Part shown: positions 8,318 through 15,833 of the stretch, one piece after another | Layout: each line of letters starts with the position of its first letter | How positions within the stretch are numbered: the stretch's first letter is position 1 | Assembly (NCBI GenBank): GCA_041552135.1 | Contig: JBFELL010000027.1 | Coordinates: 1-23,044 of the forward strand | From: SZUA-186 sp041552135 | GTDB lineage: Bacteria; Pseudomonadota; Gammaproteobacteria; UBA9214 | Direction of reading: 5' to 3' | Length of the DNA stretch: 23,044 nucleotides | Made by a program: the position numbers and the translations under genes | The notes under the pieces: model-generated | What the model was told of the DNA's origin: nothing | Database searches by the model: none | Seen by the model: the letters and a program-made list of their open reading frames with translations, nothing else

Positions 8318-9575
8318 GGTGGAGTTCCTGACCCAGCATCTCCGGAGTGATCAGCACCACACCTCCGGGCGACACGTAGAATCGCTCCTGGTCCTCTTCG
8401 TGATTTTCGCCGATTACAGTGCCGTCGGGCAGGATGCAGCCCTTGTCGATAACGGCGCGCGTGATGCGGCAGTTCCTGCCGACAGTGACATTCGGCAGCA
8501 CGACCGAATCCTCAACGACGGAATAGGAACTGACCTTGACGTTGGAAAACAGCAGGGAATGTCTCACGGTCGAACCGGATATCAGGCAGCCGCCGGATAC
8601 CATGGAGTCAACCGCCATGCCACGCCGGTCTTCGTCATCGAAGACGAACTTTGCCGGTGGCAGTTGCTCCTGGTAGGTCCAGATGGGCCATTCGTCGTCA
8701 TAGAGGTTGAGCTCGGGCGTGACGCCAATCAGCTCGAGGTTTGCCTCCCAGAAGGCGTCCACCGTCCCGACGTCGCGCCAGTAGGCCGTCTGGCCACCAC
8801 TGGATTCCCGGAACGGGTAGCTGTAGACGCGGTATTTGCCGATCAGATCCGGAATGATGTCGTGGCCGAAATCATGGGTTGAATAATCATGGTCGGCGTC
8901 CTTGATCAACTGCTCGTAGAGAAACGCCGTATTGAAGATGTAGATCCCCATGGAGGCCAGCGCCATGTCGGGCGAACCCGGGATCGGTGCCGGAGTCTCC
9001 GGTTTCTCTATGAATTCAGCCACCCGGCCGTCCTCCTCGACCGTCATCACGCCAAAGGCGCGCGCGCGTTCAATGGGAACCTCGATGCAACCGACTGTCA
9101 GATCAGCATTCTTTTCCACGTGATGGGCGATCATCGAGCCGTAGTCCATCTTGTAGATGTGGTCACCGGCGAGGATCAGCACAAACTCCGGCTGATGAGT
9201 GCGAATGATGTCGAGGTTCTGGTAGACCGCATCGGCAGTTCCGGCATACCAGGATGGTTCGATACGCTGCTGCGCCGGCAGCAGTTCGACGAATTCACCG
9301 AACTCGCCGCGCAGAAAACTCCAGCCGTTATGCACATGCTGAATCAGGGAGTGTGCCTTGTACTGCGTCAGTACGCCGACCATGCGAATCCCTGAATTCA
9401 TGCAGTTGGACAGCGGGAAATCGATAATGCGGAATTTGCCGCCGAACGGAACCGCCGGCTTGGCGCGCCAGAGTGTCATTTGCCGCAGCCGCGAGCCGCG
9501 CCCCCCCGCAAGAACCAGGGCCAGCGTGGACCGGGTCAGGCGACTGACAAATCGATGTGTATGTGATATCGGCAT
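8307..9575 (-). CDS. glgC: Glucose-1-phosphate adenylyltransferase (ADP-glucose pyrophosphorylase)
   Basis: Makes ADP-glucose from glucose-1-phosphate and ATP, the committed and usually allosteric step of glycogen synthesis. The 422-residue product follows E. coli GlgC closely: nucleotide loop LAGGRGSRL (22-30), RAKPAV with Lys39 at the position of the fructose-1,6-bisphosphate effector lysine, catalytic Asp about 138 in AGDHIYKMDY, and Lys191 in FIEKP for glucose-1-phosphate. The C-terminal third is the left-handed beta-helix typical of the family. The ATG at 9575 has GGAAG about 6 nt upstream and gives the usual N-terminus; an upstream in-frame start at 9659 would add 28 residues. It is divergent from glgB and first of the glgC-GH57-malQ operon. 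A glgA (glycogen synthase) gene is not in this window. Confidence 0.96.
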   Translation of the reverse strand: MPISHTHRFVSRLTRSTLALVLAGGRGSRLRQMTLWRAKPAVPFGGKFRIIDFPLSNCMNSGIRMVGVLTQYKAHSLIQHVHNGWSFLRGEFGEFVELLPAQQRIEPSWYAGTADAVYQNLDIIRTHQPEFVLILAGDHIYKMDYGSMIAHHVEKNADLTVGCIEVPIERARAFGVMTVEEDGRVAEFIEKPETPAPIPGSPDMALASMGIYIFNTAFLYEQLIKDADHDYSTHDFGHDIIPDLIGKYRVYSYPFRESSGGQTAYWRDVGTVDAFWEANLELIGVTPELNLYDDEWPIWTYQEQLPPAKFVFDDEDRRGMAVDSMVSGGCLISGSTVRHSLLFSNVKVSSYSVVEDSVVLPNVTVGRNCRITRAVIDKGCILPDGTVIGENHEEDQERFYVSPGGVVLITPEMLGQELHHVR

Positions 9576-9698
9576 TAGCGGCTTCCGGTCCCGGCAAATA
9601 TCCTTGAGGCCGGTTCGTATTGTATGGCCACGCGCATTGCCTGTATAGTGAATTACCACCCTTTTGAATGATTCATTTGATCCTTGTCACTCGGCTAT
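9576..9698. promoter_or_regulatory. Divergent glgC/glgB promoter region
   Basis: This 123-nt gap must hold the promoters of both divergent units. Toward glgB, TTGTAT (9620-9625) and TATAGT (9644-9649) with an 18-nt spacer make a modest sigma-70 candidate; the -35 is weak. I see no clear operator. Sharing one short region would allow joint control of ADP-glucose supply and branching. Confidence 0.4.
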
Positions 9699-11897
9699 AT
9701 GCTGCACTCAGATTCCGGCAACAATCCGCCCCGCAAACTCTCCGAAGAGCTGGTGAAACTGCTGGAGGCGCGACACCATGACCCGTTTACACTGCTGGGC
9801 AGACACGTCCTTGGCGACAACGAGATGGTGCGGGCGTTTATCCCCAGCGCCGAGTGGGTCAGGGTGGTCGAGACCGGCTGTTCAATGCAACGCATCGACG
9901 GCACGGACCTGTTCGAATGGCATGGCCCGGCCGGCTCCATACCGGAGCGCTACCGGTTGATCTGGCGTGACAGTCAGGGCGCCGAACACGTCGCCTACGA
10001 TCCGTACTGTTTCCCGCCACAGCTGTCGGATTTCGACCTGCACCTGTTCGGCGAGGGCCGTCACTGGAACATCTACCGGGTTCTGGGCTCACACCGCCGG
10101 CAAGTCGATGGCGTCTACGGCGTGCTGTTCGCGGTCTGGGCTCCTTCCGCCGAGCGAGTCAGTGTGGTTGGCGATTTCAACAGCTGGGACGGTCGGGTAC
10201 ACCCCATGCGCGTGCGCGGCGGCACGGGTGTCTGGGAGCTGTTTATCCCGGGGCTGGGTAGCGGGCAGCCCTACAAATACGAAATACGCACCCGTCACCA
10301 GGGCAAAATCTCGCTCAAGTCGGACCCCTATGGCCAGCAGTTCGAGCTGCGCCCCGCCACAGCGACACTGATCCCCGGGGAAGATGCCTATCACTGGCAC
10401 GACGGGGCATGGCTGTCGGCACGCCTGGAGCTGGACTGGCAGCATTCGCCGATATCCATCTACGAGGTCCATCTGGGGTCCTGGAAGCGTGACGAGTCGG
10501 GTAATTTCCTCAACTACAGGGACCTGGCGCGTGAACTGGTTGACTATGTCCGGGAAACCGGCTTTACCCATATCGAACTGCTACCCATTACCGAGCATCC
10601 CCTGGACGCCTCCTGGGGCTACCAGACCACGGGCTATTTCGCACCGACCAGCCGTTTCGGTACACCGGATGATTTCCGTTACTTTGTGGACTACTGCCAC
10701 CAGCAAGGTATCGGTGTACTGCTTGACTGGGTACCGGCACATTTTCCGAAGGATGCCTTCGGGCTTGCCCGGTTCGATGGCACCGCACTGTACGAGCACT
10801 CGGATCCCCGACGCGGCGAGCACCATGACTGGGGCACGCTGATCTACAATTACGGGCGCAGCGAGGTCCGTAATTTTCTGCTGTCTAGCGCGCTGTACTG
10901 GCTGGAGGAATTTCACATTGACGGGCTGCGCGTTGATGCCGTTGCCTCGATGTTGTATCACGACTACTCACGCAAGGCGGGCGAGTGGCTGCCCAACGTG
11001 CATGGCGGGCGCGAGAACCTCGAGGCAGTCAACTTCCTTCACGAGTTGAATACCGTTACCCATTCCCGCTTCCCCGGCACTGTTGTTATCGCCGAAGAGT
11101 CAACTGCCTGGCCTGCCGTCAGCCGTCCGGTTGACCAGGGCGGACTTGGCTTCAGCATGAAGTGGAACATGGGCTGGATGCACGACTCGCTGAGTTACAT
11201 GCAACACGATCCCGTGCACCGCAAGTACCACCATAATGACCTGACATTCGGCCTGCTGTATGCATTTACCGAGAACTTCGTCCTGCCGTTCTCGCACGAC
11301 GAGGTCGTTCACGGCAAGCAATCCATGCTCTACAAGCAGACCGGTGACGAATGGCAGCAGTTTGCCAACCTGCGTCTGCTGTATACCTATATGTACACAT
11401 TCCCCGGCAAGAAGCTGCTCTTCATGGGTAACGAGATTGCCCAGGGCCGCGAGTGGAACTTCGATGCCAGCATAGAGTGGTACCTGCTGGACTATCCGCT
11501 TCACCGCGGCATGCACAAGATGGTCGGCGACCTGAACCGCCTGTACCGCGAGATGCCGGAACTGCACCGGTACGATTTCTCGTCACAAGGCTTTGACTGG
11601 ATCGAGTGCAATGCGGCGGACGAGTCCATGCTGAGCTTCCTGCGCAGAGACGGTGATCACATGGCCGTGGTAGTGCTCAACTACACACCGGTACCCCGGT
11701 ACGGGGTTCGGGTCGGTGTGCCGGCGCCGGGCAGCTATCGTGAATGTTTCAACTCGGACTCCGCGTATTACGGCGGTTCCGATGTTGGCAACCACGGCCA
11801 GGTGGAGGCCGAGGCCGTTCCCTCCTCCGGCCGCCCCTGGTCGATCTCGCTGTCACTGCCGCCGCTGGCCGGAATCGTGCTGCAGCATACCGGCTGA
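9699..11897 (+). CDS. glgB: 1,4-alpha-glucan branching enzyme (GH13)
   Basis: Cuts alpha-1,4 chains and re-attaches them as alpha-1,6 branches in glycogen. The 732-residue protein has an N-terminal domain (DPFTLLGRH near residue 29), a CBM48-like domain (GVYGVLFAVWAPSAERVSVVGDFNSWDG), then the GH13 barrel. Catalytic residues are the nucleophile Asp413 (DGLRVDAVAS), Glu466 (IAEEST) and Asp534 (FSHDEVVHGK), each eight residues beyond its E. coli counterpart. The length fits the 728-residue E. coli enzyme. The start is uncertain: ATG 9699 and an in-frame TTG at 9684 both lack a strong Shine-Dalgarno; I chose the ATG. The two genes downstream are on the same strand, 63 nt away, with no terminator between. 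Confidence 0.95.
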   Translation: MLHSDSGNNPPRKLSEELVKLLEARHHDPFTLLGRHVLGDNEMVRAFIPSAEWVRVVETGCSMQRIDGTDLFEWHGPAGSIPERYRLIWRDSQGAEHVAYDPYCFPPQLSDFDLHLFGEGRHWNIYRVLGSHRRQVDGVYGVLFAVWAPSAERVSVVGDFNSWDGRVHPMRVRGGTGVWELFIPGLGSGQPYKYEIRTRHQGKISLKSDPYGQQFELRPATATLIPGEDAYHWHDGAWLSARLELDWQHSPISIYEVHLGSWKRDESGNFLNYRDLARELVDYVRETGFTHIELLPITEHPLDASWGYQTTGYFAPTSRFGTPDDFRYFVDYCHQQGIGVLLDWVPAHFPKDAFGLARFDGTALYEHSDPRRGEHHDWGTLIYNYGRSEVRNFLLSSALYWLEEFHIDGLRVDAVASMLYHDYSRKAGEWLPNVHGGRENLEAVNFLHELNTVTHSRFPGTVVIAEESTAWPAVSRPVDQGGLGFSMKWNMGWMHDSLSYMQHDPVHRKYHHNDLTFGLLYAFTENFVLPFSHDEVVHGKQSMLYKQTGDEWQQFANLRLLYTYMYTFPGKKLLFMGNEIAQGREWNFDASIEWYLLDYPLHRGMHKMVGDLNRLYREMPELHRYDFSSQGFDWIECNAADESMLSFLRRDGDHMAVVVLNYTPVPRYGVRVGVPAPGSYRECFNSDSAYYGGSDVGNHGQVEAEAVPSSGRPWSISLSLPPLAGIVLQHTG

Positions 11898-11960
11898 TCC
11901 CGGGCACTTGCATTTTCCCGAATCTGCGCCTATTGAAACAGTAAGGAGGCGTTTCAAGGC

Positions 11961-12749
11961 ATGACGAACACGATTCGACAACCCGCCGTGGCCGGCACCT
12001 TCTACCCTGCTGACCCCGAGGAGTTGCGCGACCTGCTGCAACACTACCTGCAGGATGCACATCCGCCTGCGACCGTGCCGAAGGCGATGATCCTGCCGCA
12101 TGCCGGGTTCATCTATTCCGGGCCGGTTGCCGCGAGCGGTTACGCCTGTCTTCGCGGGCACCGCGATGCCTTCCGTCGCATCGTCCTGCTCGGACCGGCT
12201 CACCGCGTGCCGTTCCGGGGGATTGCCGCGCCCTCTGCCACCACGTTCATGACCCCGCTCGGCCCGGTCGCCATCGACCGCGACGCCATCGAACGACTGA
12301 TGCCCCTGCCGCAGGTCCATGTCCTCGACGAGGCGCACCGGCAGGAGCACAGCCTGGAGGTGCACCTGCCGTTCCTGCAGGTTACCCTGGGCGAGTTCAC
12401 CCTGGTGCCGCTGGTGATCGGGGAAGCCGGCGCCGAGGACATCTGCGAGGTCATCGAGACCCTGGCAAGGGATGCCGGCACGCTTGTCATCGTCAGTTCG
12501 GACCTCAGCCACTACCACGACTATGCTACAGCCAGGGAGCTGGATGCGGCAACGACCCGGCAGATCGAGGCGCTGGATTTCGAGACCATCGGTTACGACC
12601 AGGCCTGTGGGCGCAACCCCGTCAGCGGTCTGCTGCTGTATGCACAGCGCCACGCGCTGTCCGCAACCACGCTGGATCTGCGTAACTCCGGTGACACAGC
12701 CGGCCCGCACGACCAGGTGGTCGGTTACGGTGCCTATGTCTTCAGCTGA
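11961..12749 (+). CDS. amrB: Memo-family protein (AmmeMemoRadiSam system protein B)
   Basis: Member of the Memo/LigB-like dioxygenase superfamily; the biochemical role in bacteria is unsettled. In 262 residues the family's putative metal or active-site positions are all present: PHAGF with H47, GPAHR with H81, EHSLEVHLPF with H130, SSDLSHY with H184, and ACGRNP with C216. The N-terminus RQPAVAGTFYPADP is also a family hallmark. AAGGAGG lies 11 nt before the ATG. The gene follows glgB by 63 nt and overlaps the AMMECR1 gene, matching the known bacterial pairing of Memo and AMMECR1 proteins. The usual radical SAM third member is not in the window. A function in glycogen metabolism is only suggested by position. 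Confidence 0.9.
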   Translation: MTNTIRQPAVAGTFYPADPEELRDLLQHYLQDAHPPATVPKAMILPHAGFIYSGPVAASGYACLRGHRDAFRRIVLLGPAHRVPFRGIAAPSATTFMTPLGPVAIDRDAIERLMPLPQVHVLDEAHRQEHSLEVHLPFLQVTLGEFTLVPLVIGEAGAEDICEVIETLARDAGTLVIVSSDLSHYHDYATARELDAATTRQIEALDFETIGYDQACGRNPVSGLLLYAQRHALSATTLDLRNSGDTAGPHDQVVGYGAYVFS

Positions 12750-13356
12750 GTTGCAACAGGATTACCCGCGCACCGAACAGGACACCCTGCTGGATCTTGC
12801 CTGTATCTCCATCATCCACGGCATCGAACATGGCCAGCCGTTCAGGGTCAGCCTCGATACGCTGCCGCCGTCCCTGGCGGCCAAACGCGCCAGCTTCGTC
12901 ACGCTCAACACGACCGGCGGCCAGCTGCGGGGCTGCATTGGCAGCCTGCAGGCATACCGGCCGCTGGCCGAAGACGTCAGCCAGAATGCCTGGGCTGCGG
13001 CCTTCCGCGACCCGCGTTTTCCGCCACTGCAGAGGCAGGAACTTGACGCACTGGATATCCATGTCTCGGTACTGAGCGAGGCAGAGCCGGTGGCATTCGA
13101 CAGTGAGCAGGAACTGCTCGATTGCCTTCGTCCCGGTGTCGACGGATTGATTCTGGAAGACAATGCGGCCCGGGGGACCTTTTTGCCGTCGGTATGGGAC
13201 TCATTGCCGGATCCGGCGCAGTTCCTGACCCACCTCAAGCTGAAGGCCGGGCTGCCAGCTGATTACTGGTCGGACAGCCTCAGGGTACTGCGATACACCA
13301 CACAGTCCTTTGGCAGTGCGTCATCGGCCATCAGAGAAAGGTTGTCCGTTACCTGA
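12736..13356 (+). CDS. amrA: AMMECR1-family protein (AmmeMemoRadiSam system protein A)
   Basis: A 206-residue AMMECR1-domain protein of unknown biochemistry. The signature LRGCIGSLQAYRPL sits near residue 60, followed by NAWAAAFRDPRFPPL and the conserved segment of the form DGLILEDNAARGTFLPSVWD, with ADYW near the C-terminus. The domain fills the whole chain. The ATG at 12736 overlaps the 3' end of amrB by 14 nt, which suggests coupled translation; a GTG two codons upstream (12730) is an alternative. Its stop overlaps the stop of the minus-strand GYF-like gene by 8 nt, tail to tail. Confidence 0.9.
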   Translation: MSSAELQQDYPRTEQDTLLDLACISIIHGIEHGQPFRVSLDTLPPSLAAKRASFVTLNTTGGQLRGCIGSLQAYRPLAEDVSQNAWAAAFRDPRFPPLQRQELDALDIHVSVLSEAEPVAFDSEQELLDCLRPGVDGLILEDNAARGTFLPSVWDSLPDPAQFLTHLKLKAGLPADYWSDSLRVLRYTTQSFGSASSAIRERLSVT

Positions 13357-13843
13357 ACGCGGCACTGAACCATGCCACGATGAGGGTAACCAGAAGGGTC
13401 GCAAGCAGATAGGCGCGCAAGGAAGGGGACTGTTGCCGTTTGCCGGGGCCATACTCACGGCCCATGAGATGACAAACCAGGGATTCAATATTTCTGCCCG
13501 CCTGTCGGCGATCGGAACCGTGTCGCCGCTGTTTGACGCCGGACGGCAGCGTCTTGCCATCACCCTGGCGCCGCTGTGACTGGCGGTCATCGTCGCCGAT
13601 CCGCGCCATCAGCAGCTGTTGGTAATCATCCCAGCTTGCCAACCCGTCGAAATCATCCGGCAGAAATTCGAAGCATTTCGTGATCGGGCGCCAGCTGGAC
13701 TTGTCGTCGCTGAGTTCGTCAGTTACCCGGATCCGGCCAAGCAGGATATACCGGGTGACATGGCTGGCGTTGTACGGCCCCCGGACCTTGCCATCACGCC
13801 GCGTGTACCACATCGGGTATCCGGCTTGCCGGGGCTTATACAT
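13349..13843 (-). CDS. Small tail-anchored protein with GYF_2-like domain
   Basis: Not a named family that I can recognise. The first 45 or so residues resemble the GYF_2/DUF4339 fold: MWYTRRDGKVRGPYN, then RYILLGRIRVTDEL, and SSWRPI, a pattern thought to bind short peptides. A charged, Arg/Gln-rich linker follows (DDDRQSQRRQ, KQRRHGSDRRQ). A single hydrophobic segment, LRAYLLATLLVTLIVAWFSA, lies at the very C-terminus, which predicts a cytosolic domain held to the inner membrane. The start is uncertain: ATG 13843, ATG 13813 (MWYTRR) and GTG 13888 are all in frame, and none has a clear ribosome site. The gene lies 29 nt behind fliA and is probably in the flhG-fliA transcript, so a link to flagellar or polar function is possible but unproven. 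Confidence 0.7.
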   Translation of the reverse strand: MYKPRQAGYPMWYTRRDGKVRGPYNASHVTRYILLGRIRVTDELSDDKSSWRPITKCFEFLPDDFDGLASWDDYQQLLMARIGDDDRQSQRRQGDGKTLPSGVKQRRHGSDRRQAGRNIESLVCHLMGREYGPGKRQQSPSLRAYLLATLLVTLIVAWFSAAFR

Positions 13844-13872
13844 GCGGAATGGCGTGCAGGCGGCCCTGACGG

Positions 13873-14601
13873 TCAGTCCTTCAGCCACTCTTCCATGCGT
13901 GCGCGCAGGCGGATAAGCGACTGGCCATGGATCTGGCAGACACGTGACTCGCTGACACCCAGAATATCGCCTATCTCGCGCAGGTTCAGCTCCTCGTCAT
14001 AATATAGTGCCATGACCAGGCGCTCACGCTCCGGCAGCCCCTTGATTGCCTCGGCCAGCCCCGCCTTGAAGTTTTCTTTCTGCAGGCTCTCGAACGGCTG
14101 GTTGGACTGGCGTTCGTTACTGGTGAAGCCCTCCTCGCCGAGAGCGGCCGGGTCCTCGAAACTGAAGATCCTGCAACCAGTCGCGTCCTGGAGGATCTTG
14201 TGATATTCATTCAGCTCGATGCCCATTTCCCTGGCAACTTCCACGTCGCGGGCGTCGCGGCCTTCGCGGTTCTCGATGATGCGCACAGCCTCGGCGACCT
14301 CGCGGGCCTTTCTGTGCACCGAACGCGGTGTCCAGTCGGTACGGCGGATCTCATCCAGCATGGATCCGCGGATGCGGATACCCGCATAGGTCTCGAAGCT
14401 TGCGCCCTGTTCCGGATCAAAGTTCTTGGCAGCCTCGATCAGTCCGATCATCCCTGCCTGGATCAGGTCGTCTGCCTGCACGCTGGGCGGCAAACGGTTC
14501 ATCAGGTGGAATGCGATACGTTTGACCAGCGGCTCGTGCATGATGACCAGATCGTCGTTGCTGGGCTTGCTGACCGGTACCGATACTGTGTTTGCTTTCA
14601 T
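13873..14601 (-). CDS. fliA: RNA polymerase sigma-28 factor for flagellar genes
   Basis: Directs transcription of late flagellar and chemotaxis genes. The 242-residue protein has region 2 (LVKRIAFHLMNRLPPSVQ, DLIQAGMIGLIEAAKNFDP, FETYAGIRIRGSMLDEIR), RTDWTPRSVHRKAR in region 3, and region 4 (LPERERLVMALYYDEELN, LREIGDILGVSESRVCQIH). The length matches FliA (about 240 residues). GGAGGTGA stands 6 nt before the ATG. The ATG overlaps the flhG stop in an ATGA arrangement, so translation is coupled to flhG. A candidate anti-sigma partner, a very short FlgM-like gene, lies at 20375-20539. Confidence 0.97.
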   Translation of the reverse strand: MKANTVSVPVSKPSNDDLVIMHEPLVKRIAFHLMNRLPPSVQADDLIQAGMIGLIEAAKNFDPEQGASFETYAGIRIRGSMLDEIRRTDWTPRSVHRKAREVAEAVRIIENREGRDARDVEVAREMGIELNEYHKILQDATGCRIFSFEDPAALGEEGFTSNERQSNQPFESLQKENFKAGLAEAIKGLPERERLVMALYYDEELNLREIGDILGVSESRVCQIHGQSLIRLRARMEEWLKD

Positions 14602-15473
14602 GACTTCACCTCCCTCTCGACGTTGTTTTGTTCAATCAAGCGTTCTACGAAAAATTCCATGTGTCCGCCCGCGGCATTGGCCAGCGACCAGTGACTGGTT
14701 TTCAGGGCAAGATTACGGATTGCCATCGCCGCGCGACTTTTCGGGAATGACTCGATCACCGGCCTGTACGCCATGGCCGCCTGCCGGACGGTGGCATCCA
14801 TCGGCACAAAGCCGGCGTAGGACACGGTCACTTCATGCAGATCATCCAGGGAATGGCGGAAGGTATTGTATGCATGACGCCCGGCGTGTTCGTTATCGAC
14901 CATGTTGGCCAGCAGATGAAAACGGGTAATTCCGTATTCCGCATGCAGTCGCCTGACCAGCACGGCGTTGTCTTTCAGGGATGCCGGCTCTTCTCCGGTG
15001 ACGACGAGCACGTCATGTGAGGCGCGGCAGAAGGTAGCAATACTCTCGGATATACCGCTTGCCGTATCGACAACCAGGATATCGAGATCATCCCCGATTT
15101 CGCTGAACGCCCTGACCAGGCCTGCGCATGCACTGCGGCCCAGCGTGGTGAGTTCCAGCCGGCCGGAGGCTGCGGGGATCACTTGCAGATTGTCGGGCCC
15201 GGCCACCACGATATCCTGCAGCCGGTGCTGGCCGTTGATAACGTCCAGCAAGGTGATTTCGGGGTGAATGCCCAGCAGGATGTCGACGTTGGCCATTCCC
15301 AGGTCGGCATCCAGCAGCATGGTGCGCTGTCCGCCTTTTGCCAGCGCCAGTGCCAGATTGCTTGCAATGGTGGTTTTACCAACCCCGCCCTTGCCACTGG
15401 TGACCGCGATAGTGCGAATGCTGTCCCTGCGTGGAGACGGCTTCGATGCCAGCTTTATTTCGGATGCCAGCAT
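14598..15473 (-). CDS. flhG: Flagellar number regulator FlhG/FleN (MinD-like ATPase)
   Basis: A MinD/ParA-type ATPase that limits flagellar number by antagonising FleQ and working with FlhF at the cell pole. In 291 residues it has the deviant Walker A SGKGGVGKT (26-34), LLDADLGMANVDILLG (53-68) and VVDTASG (134-140). The C-terminal GGHMEFFVERL is as in Pseudomonas FleN. A typical C-terminal membrane-targeting tail is short here. The ATG at 15473 is preceded by GGGGAGG with 7 nt spacing. flhF, normally directly upstream, is missing from this locus: the next gene upstream is the globin-EAL protein, 360 nt away. A sigma-54 promoter at 15571-15586 would place flhG-fliA under FleQ. Confidence 0.95.
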   Translation of the reverse strand: MLASEIKLASKPSPRRDSIRTIAVTSGKGGVGKTTIASNLALALAKGGQRTMLLDADLGMANVDILLGIHPEITLLDVINGQHRLQDIVVAGPDNLQVIPAASGRLELTTLGRSACAGLVRAFSEIGDDLDILVVDTASGISESIATFCRASHDVLVVTGEEPASLKDNAVLVRRLHAEYGITRFHLLANMVDNEHAGRHAYNTFRHSLDDLHEVTVSYAGFVPMDATVRQAAMAYRPVIESFPKSRAAMAIRNLALKTSHWSLANAAGGHMEFFVERLIEQNNVEREVKS

Positions 15474-15570
15474 CAAGCCGCCTCCCCTGTTGTGTGCAAT
15501 GCCTGTTTCATTCCTTTCACGATTACTACCGCTTGGGTTTCTGTTAAGGGGTCCTGCTGCCACCTGACAT

Positions 15571-15586
15571 TGCAATTGGCGTACCA
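15571..15586 (-). promoter_or_regulatory. Sigma-54 promoter of the flhG-fliA operon
   Basis: On the minus strand this reads TGGTACG-CCAA-TTGCA, matching the -24/-12 consensus TGGYACG-N4-TTGCW at every fixed position. Transcription should start about 12 nt downstream, near 15560, leaving an 85 to 90 nt leader before flhG. FleQ, the sigma-54 activator encoded at 18371-19798, is the obvious candidate activator. Confidence 0.8.
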
Positions 15587-15621
15587 GTTCGTGAGAATGC
15601 CGCTGTTGGCCGACTAGATAG

Positions 15622-15640
15622 ATATAACTTGTTGTTATAT
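15622..15640. repeat. AT-rich inverted repeat upstream of flhG
   Basis: ATATAAC (15622-15628) and GTTATAT (15634-15640) form a perfect 7-bp inverted repeat around TTGTT. It lies about 36-70 nt upstream of the sigma-54 promoter, where activator sites are often found. Whether it is an operator, a promoter element or chance cannot be told from the sequence. Confidence 0.4.
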
Positions 15641-15833
15641 ATGATCTATTACTTCTAGCAGGAAACGGGGTGGGTATCTGTCGACTGCGTCATGTTTTCG
15701 ACATTCGCTGCCAGACAGGCATGGAAACGCCATGAAACCGGCATATCAGGCGGGTGCTGCGGATTTTAACGGCTACAGAGACAGGCTGGCCGCGATCTGC
15801 GGCGATTGGTCTGCGGAGAGTCTATATCGGGGA

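Larger units (their letters stand above)
15474..15833. other. 360-nt gap upstream of flhG
   Basis: I see no gene here. It holds the sigma-54 promoter of flhG and an AT-rich inverted repeat, both listed separately. A short GC hairpin near 15795-15810 (GCCGC/GCGGC arms, minus strand) follows the phosphodiesterase gene but has no T-run, so its role as a terminator is doubtful. Confidence 0.6.
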
